DNA from: Planktothrix tepida PCC 9214
GTDB lineage: Bacteria; Cyanobacteriota; Cyanobacteriia; Cyanobacteriales; Microcoleaceae
Reading direction: 5' to 3'
Assembly (NCBI RefSeq): GCF_900009145.1
Contig: NZ_LN889802.1
Location: 610,908 to 659,599 of the forward strand
Length of the DNA stretch: 48,692 bases
Positions 36,926-45,245 of the stretch are shown here, piece after piece. A program made the position numbers and the translations under genes. Under the pieces are notes generated by a model, which worked only from the letters and a program-made list of their open reading frames with translations, ran no database searches and was not told the origin of the DNA. How positions within the stretch are numbered: the stretch's first letter is position 1; each line of letters starts with the position of its first letter.

Positions 36926-38040
36926 TTAGTTTTCTTCTTCTGAAATTTGTGTTAAATTGTCAATTTTACGGATTAATTCTTGCATTTTCCTCTTTTTTTC
37001 ATAGTTGTTTGTAACCGTTTCGTCACTTAACTTACTTTGATAATATTGACTTGCTTCATTGCAATAATACCTCGCTTTAACTAAGTTATTAGATAGGTAG
37101 TTAATCCATCCTATAAAATAGTGTAAATTTGCTATAAGATCACGATCACTTATATTCAAATGTTCTTCTAGCAGTTGTCCTAAATCTTCAAACCGAGAAT
37201 CTTCTTTAACCTGAGAATCAATATTTTCATCTGCAAACACTGTTTCTAAATCGTGAATAGCATCCTTAATATTATTATTTTTTAAGTTTACTTCAGCTAA
37301 TTCTAAGTTATTGGGGATTTTGTTTTCTTCATCACTATGTGGGATTATTTCTACTACAGGATCTACGGTAGGTTCATTATTTTCACATGAGACAGAAATA
37401 ATTTCTGGACTTGGAACAGAATCTGTATTTATTTCTACAATAGTTTGAACAATTTGCTGTTTTTCTTCCTGTTCTAAATAGAATTCATAATTTTCTCTAT
37501 ATTCCTGCCATAACGTTTGTAATTCCCCCAAATTTTTATTTTTGAAATAAAATTTTTCTGTTAAATAATCAAATCTTTCTTGATAGGATTGTTTTAAATC
37601 ATCAAAACTATTATATCCTATTGAGCAAAGAATAAGAGATACATCATCTTGCTTAATATCTTGATACCGTTTATTTAACGAATCTTCCCATTGTTTCATA
37701 TCCTCAGATTGACTCAATGTATTTAACAATAACTTTTCAAACTCCCAAGGCGCAGGTAAATATTGAAAGCATCCGTCAGTACAAGCAAGAATACATCCAC
37801 GTTGATCCAATTCTTGTAATTTAAAATGAATCTGCCAATTTTCCTTCATGTCTGCACTTAAATATTGCGACATAGGTGGATCTTCTCGAATCATTTCAAA
37901 CGCATCTTTTTTTACTTCTAAATCATCTTGAGTAAGTTGCTGTAAGCCTTTTTCTGGGCTGAGTAAGTATAACCGTGAATCTCCAATCCAAGCCAAACTA
38001 ACTTCATACTTAGCTTCTAGTTTGGGATAGAAGTTGAGGA
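36926..38040 (-). pseudogene. PP2C-type phosphatase lacking its N-terminal third
   Basis: The readable frame continues upstream of the only usable start (TTG at 37996): FLNFYPKLEAKYEVSLAWIGDSRLYLL. The protein starts within the PP2C fold. GDSR, ILACTDGCFQYL and the closing DDVSLILC are present, but the first metal-binding region (normally about 80-100 residues before GDSR, with R--NED and DG-GG) is absent. After the PP2C part comes a 200-residue acidic linker with helical TPR-like repeats (LHYFIGWINYLSNNLVKARYY). Near 38020-38040 the homology runs into an unrelated plus-strand frame, so the gene was cut there by a rearrangement. The remaining protein should be inactive as phosphatase. Confidence 0.75.
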
Positions 38041-38044
38041 AGGT

Positions 38045-38227
38045 GTGAAAACTGACCTCTGTGTGACGTTATATCGATATGTGAAAAGTTTGGTAGATAA
38101 GTTAGATGCTCGGATAGAAAGTTGGCGAGAAGTGACTGAATGGTTAGAAGAAGCCGGATATAAACGACAGACACCCCCTGAGATTCCCGTTGATAGTTTG
38201 CTGACTGAAAAAAGTGTTGTTAATGTT
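38045..38227 (+). pseudogene. 5' part of a plus-strand ORF split by the intron
   Basis: An open frame with GTG at 38045 (VKTDLCVTLYRYVKSLVDKL, then RIESWREVTEWLEEAGY, then PPEIPVDSLLTEKSVVNV). The amino-acid mix and codon use look like a real protein, but I do not recognise the family. Upstream it meets a stop at 38018-38020 within the PP2C remnant, so its own N-terminus may be lost. At 38227 the codon ends exactly at the predicted 3' end of the antisense group II intron. The frame resumes at 40661. Confidence 0.6.
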
Positions 38228-38229
38228 GT

Positions 38230-38303
38230 TAGAGTCGATAGAAGCGTTACCACTTCTACCTCTCCTTCAGAACCGTGCGTGAGACTTTCACCTCACACGG
38301 CTC
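38230..38303 (-). ncRNA. Group II intron domains V and VI
   Basis: Domain V (38303-38270 on the minus strand) is 34 nt: gagccgtgtgaggt, gaaa tetraloop, agtctcacgcacggttc region, with the catalytic AGC-type triad and bulge. Domain VI follows: ggtagaag and cttctatc form an 8-bp stem, then a bulged ga before ctctaac supplies the branch-point A. These are the catalytic heart of the ribozyme. Confidence 0.88.
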
Positions 38304-38335
38304 CTTGATAATTCCACCTTTGTTATAGGTACGAT

Positions 38336-40054
38336 TCAAAACGGGTTATTGTCATGATTCTTGATTAAAGAACCGTCGTGGGCCGTTTTTATGTCGTGAC
38401 AATGTTTGTGTAGAAGTTGCAGATTATCATAAGTGTCTTTTCCACCTAATGATGTTGGTTTAATATGATCAACCTCTACAATGTCTGTACTTGTGAAATA
38501 CAGACCACAGTCAGGACAAATACCCTTTTGTTTCTTGATTAATTTAGAAACCCTGTTAGGAGTTTCAGGATATTTGCCTCTTCGTTTACTCCAATAAGTC
38601 CAGTTGCCATCATACGGACTAGCTTCGCTTTTAACCTTTGTATGCCTTACGATTGGCGTACTAGCGTGAGTGATTAATTCTAATCCGTCTTCTGTACTGA
38701 AACACCAATTTTTGTTGCCTACTGTTCTCCAGTATTTATCTTTATTGATGTCCCCTTTTCCCCTTGTTCTTGCCCATGTTCTCAACTTATCATAAGTTAG
38801 ATGATCAACTTGTGAGAAAGTTTTTTTACTAGCAACTGTTGAGTAATAGTTTGACCACCCTTTAATTATTGGGTTTAGCTTACTAATTAAAGTAGCTTGT
38901 GGGGCGGTCGTATAAGTATCTATTACTTCAGCTATCTTGATAAGATGAGTTTTGATTTTGGTTTTTGAGGGTGTGATTATTGTTTTAAAACCTAGTGGAA
39001 TTCCTTTGGAATTATTGGCACTTCTGTAGTTACCTACTTCGTGTTGTTGTATATGGAATCCTAAAAAATTAAACCCAACTTTTCCGTCAATTTCATTGAG
39101 GGTGTGGGTTATTTTTGTTTTACTGGGTTTTAATTCCAATCCCATATCACTCAACCATTCAGCGATTATCTCTTGACACTTTCTGACAACGTTTACATCC
39201 TCATGGATTATCACAAAGTCATCAGCGTAACGGATTAAACTAAGGGCATTACGGTTATTTTGTTTATGTCCTTTTAGAGTTTCTGCATATTGCTTGACTC
39301 TTTCTTCCATACCATGTAAGGCAATATTTGCAAGTAGAGGTGAAATCACCCCCCCTTGTGGTGTTCCCTCATGGGCAGGAAAAAGTTGTTTTCCGACGCA
39401 GTACCCTGCTTTGAGCCACACTTGAATTTGACGGCTTAAAGTGGGGTATGTATGTATTTTGGAGATTAACACTTGATGGTCTATACGATCAAAGCATTTT
39501 GAGATATCAGCATCAAGCACATATTTGGCTTTTTGATGGATGCTATTGAATATTGCTTCGATTGCATCGTGGCAGGAACGTCCTGGTCTGAAACCGTAAC
39601 TGTTAGGTTCAAATTTAGCCTCCCATTCGGGTTCTAATGCTAGTTTGACTAACGCTTGTAATGCACGGTCGTCTATTGTGGGTATTCCCAATGGACGAGT
39701 TTCAGTTGTTCCCGGTTTGGGTATCATTACTCTACGAGTAGGTTTAACCTTACCTGTTAACTTTAATCGTCCTACAAGGCTCATCCGTTGTTTTGGGGTC
39801 AGAGATTTAACTCCGTCCACTCCTGCGGTATTTTTGCCTTGATTGTCCTGTGTTACCCGACGTACAGCGATACATTTTGCTGACCAAGACCTAATCAGGG
39901 TCTTCTGAAGTTTGCGAACTGCTTTAACATCGCCTCGTTCACTCGCTCGAAATATGCGCTTTTGCAACTTGAAAGTCACCCGTTCTAGCTTGCGCCAGTT
40001 GATGTCTTTCCACTCCACCGTCTGATTTTTGTTCAGCGTTTTAGATTTATTCAT
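38336..40054 (-). CDS. ltrA: Group II intron reverse transcriptase/maturase with HNH endonuclease
   Basis: A 572-residue multifunctional protein encoded in intron domain IV. It helps splice the intron, nicks target DNA and copies the RNA. RT blocks are in order: TAGVDG, RRVMIPKPGTTETRPLGIPTIDDRALQ, FEPNSYGFRPGRSCHDAI, DADISKCFDRIDH, TPQGGVISPLLANI, and the catalytic RYADDFVI (about 265). The maturase X domain includes NYYSTVASKKTFSQVDH. The C-terminal HNH nuclease has CPDCG, EVDHIKPTSLGG and LQLLHKHCHDIKT. The full length and intact catalytic residues suggest activity. Subtype as a chloroplast-like class with HNH is inferred. Confidence 0.95.
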   Translation of the reverse strand: MNKSKTLNKNQTVEWKDINWRKLERVTFKLQKRIFRASERGDVKAVRKLQKTLIRSWSAKCIAVRRVTQDNQGKNTAGVDGVKSLTPKQRMSLVGRLKLTGKVKPTRRVMIPKPGTTETRPLGIPTIDDRALQALVKLALEPEWEAKFEPNSYGFRPGRSCHDAIEAIFNSIHQKAKYVLDADISKCFDRIDHQVLISKIHTYPTLSRQIQVWLKAGYCVGKQLFPAHEGTPQGGVISPLLANIALHGMEERVKQYAETLKGHKQNNRNALSLIRYADDFVIIHEDVNVVRKCQEIIAEWLSDMGLELKPSKTKITHTLNEIDGKVGFNFLGFHIQQHEVGNYRSANNSKGIPLGFKTIITPSKTKIKTHLIKIAEVIDTYTTAPQATLISKLNPIIKGWSNYYSTVASKKTFSQVDHLTYDKLRTWARTRGKGDINKDKYWRTVGNKNWCFSTEDGLELITHASTPIVRHTKVKSEASPYDGNWTYWSKRRGKYPETPNRVSKLIKKQKGICPDCGLYFTSTDIVEVDHIKPTSLGGKDTYDNLQLLHKHCHDIKTAHDGSLIKNHDNNPF

Positions 40055-40660
40055 TGCTACTTGTTCTATTTCTTTGGAATTACCGAGTATCTGTCAGCAT
40101 ATCCCTTGCATTACCAAGGGCATTCGCTTTTGATACCATCCCTCCCCTAATTACCATTCGTTAGCTACTTACTGGTTATCGACCTTTTACCAGAGATAAT
40201 TAGGGGTTACTTCGTTCCGATTACACATTTGTTTGAAGTCTTTAGCGTGATGCTATCCACCGGGTTTATTGGGCGGTGCTTATAAGTCGGATTATCAACC
40301 GCTTATGCCCTAATCCTTGCCTTTTGGCTTGGTGTTTATCAAGTTTTATCTTGAATTTAGCCCATTACACCATTTCTGTTAACGATGGTTCAAACGCATC
40401 TTTGCTTTCGCTACACATGGACTTCTTGCTCGATAGTTACCAGATTTGGCTACCAGTAGTTCTACCTTTTAACCCCGCTTTAGTCTGTTAGTTGCTACTT
40501 AAGCAGACTAGGGGTTATGCTTTCACCTCAGCACTTGAGGGATGGGACTTAATTCACAGAATTTCACCCATAAATGTAATTAGTTATCTCTAACTACCTA
40601 GGTAGCTAGGCTAACCGTCCCATAAGCTTTTTGGCTTATTTTAGGTTAAACGAATCGCAC

Positions 40661-40798
40661 AATAATATTCATATTGAAAATCATCAGTTAGTTGTTGTTT
40701 TTAGTTTAAAAATCCCTACAACATCCGCTACTTCAGAATCAAAAAAATATTCAGAGATGACAGAAAATTCAATAATTGCTGAGAATTTAGTTAATTAA
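40661..40798 (+). pseudogene. 3' part of the plus-strand ORF split by the intron
   Basis: 45 codons and a stop (taa at 40796-40798) continue the frame that ends at 38227: NNIHIENHQLVVVFSL, then KIPTTSATSESKKYSEMTEN, ending AENLVN. No base is lost or added when the intron is removed. The joined protein would have about 106 residues. No family is recognised. The 159 bp from here to dnaG hold nothing I can name. Confidence 0.6.
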
Positions 40799-40957
40799 CC
40801 GTTGAATATAAAACGACAATAGCAAGTTCAAGTTCTTGAATTTATGCCCATTGTAAATAAGGATACCTTTAAAAAAATCAGACAATAAGAAGATTAAAGG
40901 GATCATCAGGGGTATTTTATGGCAAAATAAAGATTTACAATTTTAATCTCATCTCCA

Positions 40958-42898
40958 ATGCTGACTCCCCGAATTCATCCCGATACCATAGAGGACGTTA
41001 AAGAACGCGCTGATATTTATGATGTTGTTTCCGAGAAAGTGGTCTTGAAACGACGGGGAAAAGATTTTGTGGGGTTGTGTCCCTTTCATGAAGAAAAAAC
41101 CCCTAGTTTTACCGTTAGTCCGACGAAACAAATGTTTTATTGTTTTGGATGTGGGGCGGCGGGAAATAGCCTGAAATTTATCATGGATTTGGAGAAACGT
41201 TCCTTTAGTGAGGTCGTTTTAGAGTTAGCAAAACGCTATCAAATTCCGGTAAAAACCTTAGAGCCCGAAAAACGGCAGGAATTACAAAGACAGATTTCTT
41301 TACGAGAACAATTATATGAAATTTTAGCGATCGCCACAAGTTTTTATCAACACGCTTTAAGACAGCCGGAAGGATTACAAGCCTTAGATTATTTAAAATT
41401 GAAACGTCAGATTAAAGAAGATACAATTCAATATTTTCAGTTAGGATACGCCCCCCAAGGATGGGAAACCCTCTATGATTATCTTGTGGAACAGAAGCAT
41501 TTTCCGGCGGAATTAGTAGAACAGGCGGGGTTAATTGTGCCTCGAAAAACGGGTAATGGCTATTATGATCGGTTTAGAGATCGGTTAATGATTCCCATTC
41601 AGGATAGTCAAGGGCGAGTGATTGGATTTGGAGGTCGGAGTTTAGGGGATGAACTTCCGAAATATCTCAATTCTCCCGAAACAGAATTATTTGATAAAGG
41701 TAAAACGTTATTTGCCTTAGATAAAGCCAAAAATGCGATTAGTAAACAGGATTTAGCGATTGTTGTAGAGGGGTATTTTGATGCGATCGCTTTACATAGG
41801 GCGGGAATTGAAAATGTTGTAGCATCTTTAGGAACTGCTTTAAGTTTAAATCAAGTTCGGCAGTTAGTTCGCTATACAGAATCTAAACAAATTATTCTGA
41901 ATTTTGATGCGGATGCTGCGGGAAATAAAGCCGCCGAACGCGCCATCGGAGAAATTGAAGATTTGGCTTATCAAGGATATATTAATTTACGGATTTTAAA
42001 TATTCCCTCCGGGAAAGATCCTGATGAATTTTTAATCTATAATTCTGCCGAAGATTATCAAAAATTAGTCTTGAATTCTCCCTCATGGATTGAGTGGCAA
42101 ATTCAACGGCTTTTAATCGGAAAAAGCTTGGAAACCGTTGCCCAGTCGCAACAAGTTTCAAAAGTGATGGTAGAATTATTAAGAAAAATTGACAACGGCA
42201 TACAAAGAACTCATTATATTCAATACTGTGCTGAACTTCTCAGCCAAGGACAATCTCGATTAGTTCCTTTGTTCGCTAAAAATTTACAAACTCAAGTTAA
42301 TAAACCTTATTCAGATCATGAAAAACAAAAGGTATCTTCTGATTTACTAACTCTTAATTCTGAACGGAGTTTATTAGAAGAAGCGGAAGTGAAACTGCTG
42401 AGAATTTATTTACATTGTCCTGAATACCGTCTGACCATTCAGGATGCCTTAGAAGCGAGAGATTTACAGTTTAGTTTAGCCCATCATCGGTTTCTCTGGC
42501 GAGAAATTACTAAAATTGAAGAAATAGCTGAAAAGGATTTAGATTCCGTTGATTTGATTCTGGAATTACAACAAGTTTGTTTACAGGAAAATCAACCTAC
42601 AAAGCAATTTTATCATTTATTTTATTTGGATGAACATACAGAAATTGATATCCGTCGCGCTCGTTTAGTAATTCGCAGTTCCGTGGCTTCTATTGAAACG
42701 GTTATTTGTCAAAAAAGACGAGATATGGCATTAAAATTATGGCAAGAAACAGATGTTGGAAAAGAGCAAAATTTAGCTCAAAAATATTATCAACAAATTG
42801 ATGCTGAAACGAAATGGATGTGGGAATTAAAACGAATTCGTGATACCCAATTTGATGATTTAATTTCTGTTCCTTTAGGGGGAATAAATTTTAATTAA
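40958..42898 (+). CDS. dnaG: DNA primase
   Basis: A 646-residue primase that makes RNA primers at replication forks. The N-terminal CHC2 zinc finger is complete (C41, H44, C62, C65 in LCPFHEEKTPSF and FYCFGCGAAGN). The catalytic core has the RNAP basic motif (FRDRLMIPIQDSQGRVIGFGGR) and the Toprim domain (VVEGYFDAIALHRAG; LNFDADAAGNKAA). The C-terminal 200 residues form the helicase-binding domain and are variable in the family. The gene stands alone on this strand, downstream of the intron-bearing island, with no sigma-factor gene beside it. Confidence 0.96.
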   Translation: MLTPRIHPDTIEDVKERADIYDVVSEKVVLKRRGKDFVGLCPFHEEKTPSFTVSPTKQMFYCFGCGAAGNSLKFIMDLEKRSFSEVVLELAKRYQIPVKTLEPEKRQELQRQISLREQLYEILAIATSFYQHALRQPEGLQALDYLKLKRQIKEDTIQYFQLGYAPQGWETLYDYLVEQKHFPAELVEQAGLIVPRKTGNGYYDRFRDRLMIPIQDSQGRVIGFGGRSLGDELPKYLNSPETELFDKGKTLFALDKAKNAISKQDLAIVVEGYFDAIALHRAGIENVVASLGTALSLNQVRQLVRYTESKQIILNFDADAAGNKAAERAIGEIEDLAYQGYINLRILNIPSGKDPDEFLIYNSAEDYQKLVLNSPSWIEWQIQRLLIGKSLETVAQSQQVSKVMVELLRKIDNGIQRTHYIQYCAELLSQGQSRLVPLFAKNLQTQVNKPYSDHEKQKVSSDLLTLNSERSLLEEAEVKLLRIYLHCPEYRLTIQDALEARDLQFSLAHHRFLWREITKIEEIAEKDLDSVDLILELQQVCLQENQPTKQFYHLFYLDEHTEIDIRRARLVIRSSVASIETVICQKRRDMALKLWQETDVGKEQNLAQKYYQQIDAETKWMWELKRIRDTQFDDLISVPLGGINFN

Positions 42899-42994
42899 AA
42901 ATTAGAGATTATCCCTTGAAATGTGCCATTTTTTTGATTGAAACATCATATATAGCAATCCTATTTGATTTGTATCCAAAATTTCTGCTCAAAA

Positions 42995-43048
42995 GGGAAC
43001 AGCTTAACTGGGAACAGGGAACAGCTTAACTGGGAACAGGGAACAGGG
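42995..43048. repeat. gggaacag-type tandem repeat
   Basis: gggaacagcttaact occurs twice in tandem with interspersed gggaacagggaacag. The same octamer family appears, on either strand, near 16535-16557, 19509-19537, 25530-25550, 30738-30760 and 46420-46432. It is a dispersed intergenic repeat family of this genome. Confidence 0.75.
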
Positions 43049-43156
43049 GTAATACTTCTAGCTGTTTCATATCAGTTTTAAATGATTACAACCTATTTGG
43101 GATTGCTATAGCAGTTGTAAATTATTACAACTAGCCTGAAACAGCCAGAAGTATTA
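43049..43156. repeat. MITE-like foldback element
   Basis: The ends taatacttctagctgtttca (43050-43069) and tgaaacagccagaagtatta (43137-43156) are inverted repeats with 19 of 20 bases matching. The inside also folds (ttgtaatcat-like segments against attacaa). It encodes nothing. The left 60 bp recur at positions 1-60 with one mismatch. No target duplication is obvious. Size and symmetry fit a miniature inverted-repeat transposable element. Confidence 0.75.
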
Positions 43157-43624
43157 TCTGGTGTTCCCTGCTTCCTAAGATAGTGTTTTTACAGAACTTT
43201 ATTAAGTAGTATAAATGTAATATAGCAACTTTAAGTGACGCTAGAGAAAGTGGAATAACTAGACTCGAATTCTCCCAAATAGCGAACTATCCTAGGGAAT
43301 AGAGAGGGAAAAGTTGACCCTCTCTCCTGAAATATAAATAAAATGAATCTATGATAAGAACCTACTCATGAATGGCAACTATTCCTGATCAACGCCAAGG
43401 AAATTGTAAAGTAGAGTGTTCACTTTGGAAAGTTTTATTATTCATTAATTTGAAAATTTCCCATTCATTACACCCATCCGCTATCCACCCATCTAATAGC
43501 AATTAAATCCGCCAATACCCCCCTCTAAATTAAACCTTTTAAGTTGACTGAAACCCTTATTTGAGTTCAATAATTCACGGGTTTACAAGGCGGATTAACA
43601 CTTTAATCATCCCAGAAGGAGTCA
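43157..43624. other. 468-bp intergenic region, mostly featureless
   Basis: AT-rich, without RNA gene or long inverted repeat. A ribosome site aaggag lies at its 3' end (43616-43621), serving the next small gene. The 5' half looks like decayed repeat DNA. Confidence 0.5.
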
Positions 43625-43852
43625 ATGATGTTACACAAAAGTCTGCTAATTTTAACCGTAACCCTGTCATCAATGATAACCTCTACGCCAGCGAAAGCTT
43701 CGGAGTTTATTCGGTCGAGTTTTTCTGTAGAGTCTCCCTGTCCTATTCTGAATACTACATCCCAACAACAGCTTTTACCTTCTCTGTGCCGCCAAGCTAG
43801 AGAGGAAGGTCAGGAAATCATTCAAGATACGGGTAGACCTCCACGAGATTAA
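43625..43852 (+). CDS. Small secreted protein of unknown function
   Basis: 75 residues. The first about 25 form a typical signal peptide (MMLHKSLLILTVTLSSMITSTPAKA) with an AKA cleavage site before SEF. The mature part of about 50 residues is polar, has two Cys (PCPI and LCRQA) that may pair, and ends in DTGRPPRD. A good aaggag ribosome site precedes the double ATG (43625/43628). No family recognised. An overlapping open frame on the same strand lacks these traits. Confidence 0.6.
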   Translation: MMLHKSLLILTVTLSSMITSTPAKASEFIRSSFSVESPCPILNTTSQQQLLPSLCRQAREEGQEIIQDTGRPPRD

Positions 43853-44017
43853 TATTAAAGATCAGCCCAGGCATTACTGGAACAAATTCTAATAACCCTC
43901 ATCCCCCCAGTAGAGATATGAAGTTTAAATTCAATATCTCTACTGTTTTTTGTTCTTGATAAAATCCCTGAACCCAGTGAGGCAACACCGAACACCGAAC
44001 AGTCAGCAATGAATCCT

Positions 44018-44062
44018 TTTGCTGGATTTAGAAATGTCCTAACTGTAATGGGTAGCACTATA
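44018..44062. repeat. Second copy of a tttgctggatttagaaat repeat
   Basis: tttgctggatttagaaat (44018-44035) is identical to 19553-19570. In both copies it follows a gaacag-type tract and is followed within 20 bp by a gtag-gctata-like (here gtagcactata) segment. This marks a degenerate dispersed element in the spacer before the Psb32-like gene (43853-44253), which otherwise shows nothing. Confidence 0.6.
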
Positions 44063-44253
44063 TCTTTTCCCTTAATTTCCCTCAATCTCCTAGGAGTAGG
44101 GCTTTGAACGGTATGACAACCCCAGAAACTGTAATCCTGATTGCCGATTTTGTGATAAAGTTAAAAATTGTAAAGAAATATGAGAGTCGGATGATCTCCG
44201 GGTTAACAAAAAACCCATATTGCTTACATTTATAGACATTGATAGGAACTTCC

Positions 44254-45057
44254 ATGCAACAGAATTGGCTGCACAGATTGCTTCTCTCTCTTGCTGTATT
44301 TGCTCTAGTGTTTTCGACTTGGGCATTTGCACCCGTTGCTCATGCGTTTAATAATCCTGATTTACTGCCTAAAATTCAAACCCCCGTCATTGACCTCGCC
44401 GGAATTCTGACCGACGTTCAGGAAAACCTATTAGCAAAAGATATAGAAGAGTTTGAAACCCAAACAGGATGGAAACTGAGAGTCTTAACTCAATTTGACC
44501 AAACCCCAGGGCGCGCCGTTAAAGACTATTGGGGACTGGATGATAAAAGCGTTTTATTAGTCGCCGATGAACGGGGTGGGAATATTCTCAACTTTAGCGT
44601 CGGTCGTCAGGTTTACCCGTTTCTGTCTCGGACATTTTGGGTAGAATTACAAACCCGCTTCGGAAATCAATATTTTATTCGAGAAAATGGAGAAGACCAA
44701 TCGGTACTCCAATCCATTGATACGATTCAAGGCTGTTTAGTTCAAGGTGGCTGTCGAGTTGTTCCCGGACTTCCTCAAGAACAGTGGATTTTAACCTTAA
44801 TTACCTCGGCTCTCGGTGGAGTGATTTGTGGTATCGCCAGTATTCCCCGCAAACCCGGACAAGTGATTGCATGGCAATGGGCGTTAATTTTCTCTCCTTT
44901 GTGGGGGATTTTATTCATTGCCTTTGGAATTGGCCCTGTTGTTTCTCGTACCCAGGAATGGCTTCCCCTTGTTCGCAATATTTCTGGCTTCCTGATTGGT
45001 TTCTTAGTGGCTTTTCTGACTCCGGTGTTCAATCACTCCTCCTCCCCAGAAGCTTAA
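44254..45057 (+). CDS. psb32: TPM-domain protein, Psb32/TLP18.3-like
   Basis: A 267-residue membrane-anchored protein of the TPM_phosphatase (Psb32/TLP18.3) family, which protects and repairs photosystem II in cyanobacteria and chloroplasts. The start at 44254 gives a signal peptide (MQQNWLHRLLLSLAVFALVF) with cleavage after AHA (about 32). The TPM domain begins PVIDLAGILTDVQENLLAKDIEEF and has GWKLRVLTQFDQTPG and SVLLVADERGGNILNFSVG. The C-terminus has two to three transmembrane helices (about 178-255). The gene symbol is by similarity; other TPM proteins exist. Confidence 0.82.
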   Translation: MQQNWLHRLLLSLAVFALVFSTWAFAPVAHAFNNPDLLPKIQTPVIDLAGILTDVQENLLAKDIEEFETQTGWKLRVLTQFDQTPGRAVKDYWGLDDKSVLLVADERGGNILNFSVGRQVYPFLSRTFWVELQTRFGNQYFIRENGEDQSVLQSIDTIQGCLVQGGCRVVPGLPQEQWILTLITSALGGVICGIASIPRKPGQVIAWQWALIFSPLWGILFIAFGIGPVVSRTQEWLPLVRNISGFLIGFLVAFLTPVFNHSSSPEA

Positions 45058-45245
45058 GGGCTTTGACCGTTGGCGGTTGACGGTTGATTGTCAAGGTGCG
45101 CGGACGCTGGCACGACCTTACTCCTACACCCTATTTCTCGTCACAACGCCAACAACCTGATACACTGAATAAGTTGTAATCTGGTTGTGCTAAGTCAATT
45201 TTCCTTAGCCACAGAACTGAAGAAGCTAACAATCGGCGAGTCACA

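Larger units (their letters stand above)
38228..40660 (-). mobile_element. Group II intron, antisense to its host frame
   Basis: A complete 2.43-kb intron on the minus strand. The 5' end reads gtgcgattcg (from 40660), matching the GUGYG consensus. The first about 600 nt are structured non-coding RNA, the maturase occupies 40054-38336, and domains V and VI end the element with ctctaac at 38228. Both ends were set from consensus, and they restore the host reading frame on the plus strand with no gain or loss of bases. Because the intron lies antisense to that frame it cannot be spliced from the host mRNA. All parts appear intact, so it may be mobile. Confidence 0.88.

Noticed and set aside
38017-38253. 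78-residue minus-strand frame between the intron end and the PP2C remnant
   Set aside because: Ser/Thr-rich composition typical of an antisense frame; it starts inside intron domain VI. The plus-strand frame here has the better protein character and joins across the intron.
44090-44332. 80-residue minus-strand frame overlapping the Psb32-like signal peptide
   Set aside because: Antisense to the signal-peptide region of a well-supported gene and without a ribosome site.
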